Shown here: piece after piece, positions 57,227 through 64,000 of the stretch
How the letters are laid out: each line of letters starts with the position of its first letter
Position numbering within the stretch: position 1 is the first letter of the stretch
Origin: Proteiniclasticum sp.
Lineage (GTDB): Bacteria > Bacillota > Clostridia > Clostridiales > Clostridiaceae
Direction of reading: 5' to 3'
DNA length: 64,000 nucleotides
Assembly (NCBI RefSeq): GCF_003514505.1
Contig: NZ_DOPX01000010.1
Span: 27,475-91,474 of the forward strand
Notes under the pieces: generated by a model
Told to the model about the DNA's origin: nothing
What the model saw: only the letters and a program-made list of their open reading frames with translations
Database searches by the model: none
Position numbers and translations under genes: made by a program

Positions 57227-60200
57227 TTAGGCGTTCTTTACCAGTTTCTTTTTCTCATGCAGGAATAGTATTGCACCCGCTCCAATAAAGATCATGCCCA
57301 GTGGCAATGTAGTCCTCATGGCATTTTCAGATCCAGTTTTGGGCAGTACCCCTGCTGCCTGAAGATCTTTGTCTGCAATAAAGTAATCACTGTTATGAGT
57401 GATGGTAAGTTCTACATACCCCTCTGCATCTACCTTTATTTTTTTAGCAACGGTTTCCACTTTTTTGGATGCCGCATTGTAGTAATAGACATACAGATTA
57501 TTTTTGTCTTTGCCCTTAAGCCACTGCTCATCAAGCTTTATTCTCACTACTGCTTTTCCTGGCAATACTCCATTGTCTCTGAAGCTGATGACTAGAACAT
57601 CTTCTCCTTTTACCGCCTTTTTAATGGCAGCTGCATTTTTAGATGTACAGCTAGCAATTGGCGCTATGGTTACGCCTAAATCGATGTCTTTCACATTCTT
57701 AATGTCTTTTCCATTGAAAGACCATACCGCATTTTCCGTTTCAAAGACAATGGTCTTATCCTGACCCTTCAATGCTTCAAAAATGGCTTTATCGATCTTT
57801 TTGTTCTCTCGTGCATCTACAGTCAAAGTACCCTTTACTGGGGTTTTTGCAAGAGCTTCCAAGACTTTCTCTGTTTCATTCTTGATGGTCTCAGATGACT
57901 GTTCTTTTTCAGTGAGCTGCTTGATGGCATCTTGAATGTTTGTTACTGCGCCATCGACTTCCTCTTGTCTTGCATAAACATCTTCTAAAAGAACAATACC
58001 TTTTTCAACGGCCTTTGTAAGTATCTCTACACTTGCCTCTGTCATATTGTCCAAGTCTTTGTCTTCTGCTTCTTTGATGATGTTTTCTAGTGCTGTTTTA
58101 CTGGTTGCTTTTTGAACCAGTTTAATCTCACTTCGGTCTCTTACTCGAATTCTGTTTCCTTCAGGATCGATGGAGGAAAGACCAATGGCATGAATGAAAT
58201 CGCCCTCTTCAATGTTGGGCATCTCTACTGCTGTTCCTATATATCCATCAATGAAGACTCTAATGGCTGTACCGCTGCGGTCTTCTACCATAATGGATTC
58301 CACAACACCCTCTTTGGATGTGATCTTCCGAACAAGTCCTTCCACTGCAACCAGGAGACCTAAATGATCTGGAACTTCTTTTGTGGTCATCAGCGTAGGC
58401 TGGACTTTCACCACTGGCTCTTCCATCACCTTCATGGACTCAATGTTCAGCTGATGCTCTCCCTGATAGGAAGAAGTAATACCCGTAATTTGAATCATAG
58501 TACCAGCTTCATAATTTCCGTCTATGGGGAAGATATTGATTCCACCTGTTTCATCTTGAATATACGCACTGTCAAAAAAGGCTGTGGATCGGTCAAATCC
58601 ACTCACATTGGAAGTCAATCTTCCTTTAATCGTGAACTGCAGACCTTCTTCGGCTTCCTGCACTGCCTTGATGCTGACGATTTCAGGCTCTGGTTTGATT
58701 TCATCAATGACGTTATTGAGAATCTGGAAGTTTGCATTTCTCACTGACTCTTCAATAAGCATTTCCACAGTTACTTCAAAGTTTGAGAAGAAGGTGACAC
58801 CCGATGCCAGAAGGAATCCTCCACCTGGAAGTATTTCTTCGGAAACCAGCGCTACTTCGCCCTTCTCTACGACTACCTTATCCTTCTCATAGTCAGGAAT
58901 ATAGGCAGATCCTGTAAAGTTTTCTGTGTAATTTGCGCCCCAGGTGCTTTCATATCCTGTAATGATTGGAGTCGCACCGTTCAATAGGACAGGAGCGGAG
59001 TTATATGCATTGAATGTTTTAGTGGTTTGAGTTAAGATGCCTTTTCCAAACATCGTATCATCATTGAAATTTTCCTCATCCTTAAATACCAGTCTGTAGG
59101 CTTCATTGGACTTCTTCTCGTTATCCACAACAATTCCGTCTGCAATTCTTGCCTTGGCGCCAATGGCTTCCAGGATTCTATTGGAGATAACAGCCGCATT
59201 GGCATCTCCACCAGGATTTCCACGATCAGATTTTGAGGATAAAATGATGTTTCCACCGTTCTGTGCAAAGGTTCTGATGGCATCAATCTCTGACTGTGTA
59301 TAGTTCTTCAGCTCTCTGCCAAATCCTTTGTATGGCACTGTAAGCATTAATAGTTCAACACCTTCCAGTATCTCCGGAGTAATCTCATCATTCACGCGCT
59401 TCACACGGGCACCCTTCTCTCCAGCAACCTGGGTGAAGTAGGTATCATTGTTTGCATAGTCTCCTGAAACATAGAAATTGTCATGGGCTGCATCCACTAA
59501 AATATCTACAACATTTTTATTGTCATAAACATTTAATGTGATGGATCTTGTGAACGCCATGGTAAGTCCATCCAGCGTCCCTTCCATATTCATGGTTATG
59601 GTCTGTTTTCCGAGTTTTTCCGGCACAAAGTTAAATTCTACCGTACTGGTTGTTCCTTTAGCAATCACTGGAAGACCTGTTGTCAGGGTCTTATAAGGTG
59701 ATCCATCCACCAGATATTCCATTTTTGTGATCTGGAAGTCTTTCTCTTCATAGTTGTACATATGGGTTAGAAGCTTTGTGGTCTCACCTTTCACATCCAT
59801 GGCGGTATCTTTCGAAAGATCATTGATTCCAACCTGAGTCACAGCTCCGGTCCATACAGGTGCCGTCACTGCGATGTCTCCATCCCCTTGTTCCACCATG
59901 ATGTAATAGTAGGAATACTCATTGGGTAGGGTAACTTCCATTTTTCCTGTGTTGGTGTTGATACGTTCTTCATGAACCACCAGGCCACCATTTACCATGA
60001 TACTGACTTTACCAATGACATCCACTGCATCTGGATCGCTGAACTCCACAAGGATATCCAGTTCTTCCAAATCTTCCTCGAATCTTGTACCCATGGGCAT
60101 GTCATTTGCAGTATAGAAAATTTCAAAGTTGTTGTCTTCCGTGGAATATACCATCAAGTTCTCAATGGACTCCTGGAAGGAGGGAAGGGTTAAAGCATCT

Positions 60201-63200
60201 GCAATGACTACCGTTCTTGTGGTATTGGCATCCCCCCACTTGCCTTTATGATTATCTTGCCCATTGGAAGGCGCCACATGCCATCCTTTGTCAAGAGCTT
60301 GTGCATAGTACTGATAGCTTGGGAAATATCCAGAACCACGTACAGGTCCTTCTCCATTTCCAACTTCAATCAGGTTGATTTTATCATCTACAAGCTTGTC
60401 ATAATGCGCAAAGTCTTCGAAGGTTCCAAAGGTTGGACCTGGATGATTAAACTGAGAGAAGGTTCCATCCTGGTCTTTCAGCAGTTCATAGTATGCCTTC
60501 AAACCAGCTCCTCCACGGGCACTGAGAACAGAATTGTTTCTGCTGACAAATCCATTGGAGTTGAATGTATTGATATGACCGTACTGACCGCTCCAAGTCA
60601 TTTCAAATCCATAAATAGGCAGAAAATCTGCTGTCTGATGTTTTTGGAATAGTGACTTGTAATAAGCCCACTTGCTCATGGCTGCATTGACTTCTGAAGG
60701 GCTTCCTGAATTGGGGTCATCAAAAGTACCCAGTTTTGATGTGGTATCGAAGTAATTGCTATGGTCGGTCAGAGCCAAAAAGTCCACTTGTGCAGCATTT
60801 TTGGCATACTCCAACGCTTGATCTGGTGTTCCCAAACCATCCGAATAATTGGTATGTGCATGCAGCTGTCCGAAGTAAAAATTATACAGCGGTTCTCCAA
60901 TATAGAAGCTCCAAGCATAAGGTTCTGAAGAAATTTCATCTTCCCTGGTAATCACTATTGAAGCCTGAACTCTTCCATCTTCCATGGCTTCCTGAACCGC
61001 ATAGGTTGCTTTATTCCCTGAAACGGTCATCTTTACTGGCGCATCTTTGCCTAGGATCAGCATTACGGAAGGGTTTTCTCCTGCATTTTCAAATTCTACC
61101 GCAATCACAGGTTTCTTGTTTTCTCCTGTGGATTCGTTTGCTCCAGGAGATACCGAAAGAATCACTGGCTTGTCTTCTACAGCGATTTCAGCACTTTTCA
61201 TGGTTTTGTTGCCATTGACATCTTCAGCTGTAAAATGCAGTGTCATTTTATTTGTGCCTACCAGCATGGTTCCTGGAAGCAATACCTGATAGATGCCTGT
61301 GGTCGCATCAGGTACCATGGTCAGTGGTTCGGAAGTGACTCCATTGATTTCAACACCTACCGACACACTTTTAACCGAAACATTATCCACCACTGTAGCT
61401 GAAACCATATAGTCTCTACCGGCCTTGGCTGGGAGGTATTCTGGCAATACAAATTCTGGCCCAACTTCATCCTTCACTACCTGGAAGTCACTGCTGGCAT
61501 TCATTCTTAACTGAACTGTTTCATAATGCATAGATGAAGCAGCATAGACATTTACGGTGTCTCCTTCTTTCACGCCTGAAGGATATGCGGGTCCTTTGTA
61601 GATATTGATGGTTCCAGTGCCATCTGTAATCGGTGTGCTTCCATTCTCTACAAATTTTCCAAGCACAGCGTCTTTGATTACAATATATTCTGAAAGATAG
61701 GCTCTTCCATTATCCAGAAGCTCTTTTACTTTAACTTCCTGAGGCTCGAAAAGATCTTTCTTCCCCAGCACCTGGATGTCCGTAATCTTGGAAACTTGTG
61801 CCACCCCACCAAAAGCTCCAGTGGTTCCTGTGATTTTTACCACATCTCCAATGACAAACTCATCAATTCTCGTGTATTCATAGACTTGCAGTCCAACTAC
61901 CTCATCCTGAATGACATCCTGTAGTAAAATCGTATTTCCATTATAAATATAAGCAATCTGTCCAACTGTTGTCACAACCTGATTTGCAGGTAAGGCGTAC
62001 ACATCCTGAAGTGAAGTGGCTCCTGTCAGATCTTCCTCACTGACTGGATCCGGAATGACTTCAAACAGCTTCACATGGGATTTATCCGCAACTCGAAGCT
62101 GATAGGTGTCTTTATACTGCCCCACCACGCCGATGACTTCAACGGTATCTCCGGATGTAATATTTTCAAGTGCGGGCATCTTAAAGATGTTGAAAGTCAT
62201 CGAGTCTCTTGAGATCGGTGTGTAATTGCCATTTGTTTCTCCCAAAGTGACTCCTCGAACAACAATTCGATGGGATTCTAAAGACTCCATCTTTTCCTTG
62301 TTCTGAAGATCGCTCATGGTGAGGAGCACAGGTGCAGGAAGTGCTTTGACAAACCCAGGTGTCACCGCGCCACTTGCAACAGAAAGCTGCTCCATATTGT
62401 TGTACATGCCCCTTTTTCCTGTGGCTACAACTTCCATGCCAAGCTTGAGCTTTGCCGCATCTGCATCTGTGACAAAGAGTACCATGGCGCCTGTGGCATC
62501 CTGTACGGTGATGTTTCTAGAATCAATCATGGTCACGATGGCTTTGATGGTTGCGGTTTCATCTTTAGGAAGTGCTCTTGCCTCCTGAATAGAAATAAAA
62601 TCCACCGTTTTTACAAGTTTCACATCCTCAGGAAGAACTACTCTCAACTGGTAGTTTGTGAACTGTCCCACCACTGCTGTGACGTCAACAACGTCTCCCT
62701 CTGTAATTCCTGAAAGAGCGGGAACTTTATAGATATTGACACTCTTGCCGTCTTTCGTGAGGGTGGTGTTTCCAGTGGTGTTGATAGCACCAATGGTGGC
62801 ACCTTGCACAAAGATTCTCTGAGACTCTACTGCCTCAATCTTTTCGGCATTGGCAAGATCTTCCATTGTCATTTCTTTTGGTTCTGGCTGTGCTTTTACT
62901 TCACCTTTATAATAATTGCCAGTCTCAACATTGATTTGTTCTAAGCCATTAAATGTGGCTCTTTTCCCTTTAACGGTAAGCTCCATACCAAGAAGGATAG
63001 ATGCATCAGCCACGGGAATTCTTGCTACAATCCCAGCAGTCTCATCTTGGATGGTGATGCTCTTGCCATCTACAAAGGTTACAATCCCCTTAACGGTAAC
63101 CTCATCATCAGTGGCCCGGCTTCTTGCAACATCAATGGAAAGAAGAGAAGCTGAACTTGTTACGTCTACCGCTTCTGCAGATATCTTTCCGCCAGGCAGC

Positions 63201-63265
63201 AAGCCGAAAGCAAATATCAGCAGAATCATGAGAATAGAGATTTTTCTGGTTCTTTGTCTTTTCAT
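57227..63265 (-). CDS. Giant LPxTG surface protein: OB-fold repeats, CehA/McbA-type PHP metallohydrolase, FIVAR
   Basis: 2012 residues. Signal peptide (1-31, RKISILMILLIFAFGLLPGGKISAEA). Residues 45-640 hold several OB-fold-like modules (for example VTVKGIVTFVDGKSITIQDETAGIVARIP; ATIKAIVTMIDSRNITVQDATGAMV). A PHP domain follows from about 795: YFGQLHAHTNYSDGLG, FLALTDHSNYF, FEMTWSGQYGHINTFN, FNHPGPTFGTF, APSNGQDNHKGKWG, the CehA/McbA pattern of His/Asp metal ligands. About 1250-1400 is a DUF4350/glutamine-amidotransferase-like fold (VELLMLTVPYKGFG, GGNIILSSKSDRG). Two more OB-like modules (about 1540-1700), a FIVAR-like helical part (about 1718-1785), and LPKTG at 1974 with a membrane tail and KKK. 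Sortase-anchored phosphodiesterase/nuclease-like enzyme is the inference. Confidence 0.9.
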   Translation of the reverse strand: MKRQRTRKISILMILLIFAFGLLPGGKISAEAVDVTSSASLLSIDVARSRATDDEVTVKGIVTFVDGKSITIQDETAGIVARIPVADASILLGMELTVKGKRATFNGLEQINVETGNYYKGEVKAQPEPKEMTMEDLANAEKIEAVESQRIFVQGATIGAINTTGNTTLTKDGKSVNIYKVPALSGITEGDVVDVTAVVGQFTNYQLRVVLPEDVKLVKTVDFISIQEARALPKDETATIKAIVTMIDSRNITVQDATGAMVLFVTDADAAKLKLGMEVVATGKRGMYNNMEQLSVASGAVTPGFVKALPAPVLLTMSDLQNKEKMESLESHRIVVRGVTLGETNGNYTPISRDSMTFNIFKMPALENITSGDTVEVIGVVGQYKDTYQLRVADKSHVKLFEVIPDPVSEEDLTGATSLQDVYALPANQVVTTVGQIAYIYNGNTILLQDVIQDEVVGLQVYEYTRIDEFVIGDVVKITGTTGAFGGVAQVSKITDIQVLGKKDLFEPQEVKVKELLDNGRAYLSEYIVIKDAVLGKFVENGSTPITDGTGTINIYKGPAYPSGVKEGDTVNVYAASSMHYETVQLRMNASSDFQVVKDEVGPEFVLPEYLPAKAGRDYMVSATVVDNVSVKSVSVGVEINGVTSEPLTMVPDATTGIYQVLLPGTMLVGTNKMTLHFTAEDVNGNKTMKSAEIAVEDKPVILSVSPGANESTGENKKPVIAVEFENAGENPSVMLILGKDAPVKMTVSGNKATYAVQEAMEDGRVQASIVITREDEISSEPYAWSFYIGEPLYNFYFGQLHAHTNYSDGLGTPDQALEYAKNAAQVDFLALTDHSNYFDTTSKLGTFDDPNSGSPSEVNAAMSKWAYYKSLFQKHQTADFLPIYGFEMTWSGQYGHINTFNSNGFVSRNNSVLSARGGAGLKAYYELLKDQDGTFSQFNHPGPTFGTFEDFAHYDKLVDDKINLIEVGNGEGPVRGSGYFPSYQYYAQALDKGWHVAPSNGQDNHKGKWGDANTTRTVVIADALTLPSFQESIENLMVYSTEDNNFEIFYTANDMPMGTRFEEDLEELDILVEFSDPDAVDVIGKVSIMVNGGLVVHEERINTNTGKMEVTLPNEYSYYYIMVEQGDGDIAVTAPVWTGAVTQVGINDLSKDTAMDVKGETTKLLTHMYNYEEKDFQITKMEYLVDGSPYKTLTTGLPVIAKGTTSTVEFNFVPEKLGKQTITMNMEGTLDGLTMAFTRSITLNVYDNKNVVDILVDAAHDNFYVSGDYANNDTYFTQVAGEKGARVKRVNDEITPEILEGVELLMLTVPYKGFGRELKNYTQSEIDAIRTFAQNGGNIILSSKSDRGNPGGDANAAVISNRILEAIGAKARIADGIVVDNEKKSNEAYRLVFKDEENFNDDTMFGKGILTQTTKTFNAYNSAPVLLNGATPIITGYESTWGANYTENFTGSAYIPDYEKDKVVVEKGEVALVSEEILPGGGFLLASGVTFFSNFEVTVEMLIEESVRNANFQILNNVIDEIKPEPEIVSIKAVQEAEEGLQFTIKGRLTSNVSGFDRSTAFFDSAYIQDETGGINIFPIDGNYEAGTMIQITGITSSYQGEHQLNIESMKVMEEPVVKVQPTLMTTKEVPDHLGLLVAVEGLVRKITSKEGVVESIMVEDRSGTAIRVFIDGYIGTAVEMPNIEEGDFIHAIGLSSIDPEGNRIRVRDRSEIKLVQKATSKTALENIIKEAEDKDLDNMTEASVEILTKAVEKGIVLLEDVYARQEEVDGAVTNIQDAIKQLTEKEQSSETIKNETEKVLEALAKTPVKGTLTVDARENKKIDKAIFEALKGQDKTIVFETENAVWSFNGKDIKNVKDIDLGVTIAPIASCTSKNAAAIKKAVKGEDVLVISFRDNGVLPGKAVVRIKLDEQWLKGKDKNNLYVYYYNAASKKVETVAKKIKVDAEGYVELTITHNSDYFIADKDLQAAGVLPKTGSENAMRTTLPLGMIFIGAGAILFLHEKKKLVKNA

Positions 63266-63649
63266 AAGTTCCTCCTTGGATTTTCATTCATCGACAAAAG
63301 TATTTTGAGAGTCAAAAAAACTTCAACCAAAACTCCCGTACTGGCTGAAGTGTCTCTACAAAATTGTTTTGTAAACGATTTTCTTCATCATCTTACTACA
63401 TATTCTGACAATTCTCAATGATTCTAGAAGCCTTTGTCACTCTTTCGTCACATGTTTTTCATTTTTTCAATTTTATGATAAATAATTATTTATTTCTTTT
63501 TTACACGAACATTATAACGAAAAATCCGCAATGAATCTTCGTGTATCTGACTTTCACGCATGACAGAAATACTCTGTACTTCTTCTCACCATGGCTTCTT
63601 TCTTCTCCCTCCTGCTTCTTCTTCAGATCATCATTTTTTCTTTATCAGC
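63266..63649. other. Non-coding region between the LPxTG gene and csbD-like gene
   Basis: Contains the promoter of the LPxTG gene (listed separately), a perfect AT-only palindrome ATAAATAATTATTTAT (63478-63493), and the csbD terminator at its right end. The long leader (about 120 nt) of the LPxTG transcript shows no recognisable riboswitch. No ORF with ribosome site. Confidence 0.5.
63390..63418 (-). promoter_or_regulatory. Probable promoter of the LPxTG protein gene
   Basis: Minus strand TTGAGA (63413-63418), 17-bp spacer, TAAGAT (63390-63395), giving a leader of about 120 nt before the ATG, which has AAGGAGGAAC upstream. Confidence 0.55.
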
Positions 63650-63679
63650 AAAAAAAGAAAAGCCCCGAAGGACTTTTCT
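63650..63679 (-). terminator. Terminator of the csbD-like gene
   Basis: Minus strand AGAAAAGTCC-TTCG-GGGCTTTTCT (10 bp with one GU pair, UUCG tetraloop) followed by TTTTTT. Confidence 0.92.
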
Positions 63680-63689
63680 AAAACCTCAT

Positions 63690-63905
63690 TTATCTGTTTT
63701 TATCATCGCGGTCCAGGATATCATTGATTTTCTCTGAAACCTTATCCTTGGCTTCCTCAAAATCTTCACGAAGATCCGCTTTCTTCTGTTGAAGCTTTCC
63801 TTTCAGCTCCTGAGCCTCATCATCTGTGGCTTCTCCAACGGCTTCGTTGAACTTCCCTTTCACTCTGTCTTTTTCAATATCAAATTTATCTTTCATATCT
63901 GACAT
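63690..63905 (-). CDS. CsbD-family stress protein
   Basis: 71 residues, highly charged and helical. KDRVKGKFNEAVGEATDDEAQELKGKLQQKKADLREDFEEAKDKV matches the CsbD pattern (KGkxkEaxGkxTxDexxxxxGkxxqxkGkxxexxgxxkd), here with the second glycine positions replaced. CsbD of B. subtilis is a general-stress protein of unknown action. ATG 63903-63905 with AGGAGG upstream. A TCCGGA-centred near-palindrome lies about 40 bp upstream. Confidence 0.82.
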   Translation of the reverse strand: MSDMKDKFDIEKDRVKGKFNEAVGEATDDEAQELKGKLQQKKADLREDFEEAKDKVSEKINDILDRDDKNR

Positions 63906-63942
63906 ATCATATCCTCCTATGTTTTTTTATGCTATCATTGTA

Positions 63943-63960
63943 ACTTCTTCCGGATGAAGT
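63943..63960. promoter_or_regulatory. Near-palindrome upstream of the csbD-like gene
   Basis: ACTTCTTCCGGATGAAGT has dyad symmetry around TCCGGA with one mismatched pair. It lies in the presumed promoter region of the minus-strand gene; no good -35/-10 pair could be fixed. Confidence 0.3.
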
Positions 63961-64000
63961 AGTACTGTAACCCTATGTTGACACTCCCACAGCTAAAGCA

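Overview
The window reads as chromosome of a low-to-moderate GC Gram-positive anaerobe of class Clostridia. The evidence is strong AGGAGG ribosome sites with frequent GTG/TTG starts, U-tailed hairpin terminators, clostridial orphan families (DUF4317, DUF1576, DUF2812 with PadR), an LPxTG surface protein, lipoprotein substrate-binding and nitrite-reductase proteins, and a D-aspartate-ligase-type ATP-grasp enzyme. A member of Clostridiaceae is my best guess; the genus cannot be fixed from here. I saw no rRNA, tRNA, CRISPR array, insertion sequence or phage gene. Nearly all space is filled by short operons separated by readable terminators.

Layout. 1-1.6 kb: start of an oligopeptide ABC operon (oppB, oppC cut by the edge), minus strand. 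2-6.7 kb: single plus-strand genes (FMN-barrel protein, a TPR protein, lipocalin + PAF-acetylhydrolase-like hydrolase, a VOC protein). 6.8-12.6 kb: two small minus genes, a DUF1576 membrane protein coupled to a 111-aa partner, then an NhaC-type transporter with argininosuccinate lyase behind a promoter carrying ARG-box-like sites and a small leader ORF. 12.6-20.7 kb: minus-strand block with an ECF sigma factor and its membrane partner, brnQ, trmO, an SDR, dodecin, a small membrane protein, a protein with two GGCT-like domains, and a WYL-type regulator. 20.9-25.2 kb: a complete multiple-sugar ABC transporter (chvE-mmsA-mmsB). 25.3-30.4 kb: a giant secreted DUF11 repeat protein. 30.8-40.8 kb: three paralogous MerR-HTH/RDD membrane fusions at two loci, enclosing a MATE exporter, a PadR/DUF2812/DUF2812 operon and two small genes. 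41-49 kb: D-aspartate ligase-like enzyme, double-GNAT proteins, and an ECF sigma/RsgI-like/PepSY poly-Asp operon. 49-52.4 kb: nrfA-resB-ccsB, pentaheme nitrite reductase with haem-attachment proteins. 52.6-54.2 kb: a radical SAM/SPASM maturase followed by a 27-codon ORF with a near-perfect ribosome site and an immediate terminator, a candidate RiPP locus. 54.3-63.9 kb: DUF4317, M18 aminopeptidase, a 2012-residue LPxTG protein with OB-fold repeats and a PHP metallohydrolase domain, and a CsbD-like stress protein.

The two most promising unusual items are (i) the MerR-RDD family: full MerR DNA-binding heads fused to a polytopic RDD membrane domain, with both independent loci preceded by sigma-A promoters whose spacer is 19 bp, the geometry that MerR proteins untwist; and (ii) the radical SAM/SPASM + Cys-free small-peptide pair. 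Functional statements rest on motif recognition by eye; no database search was possible.
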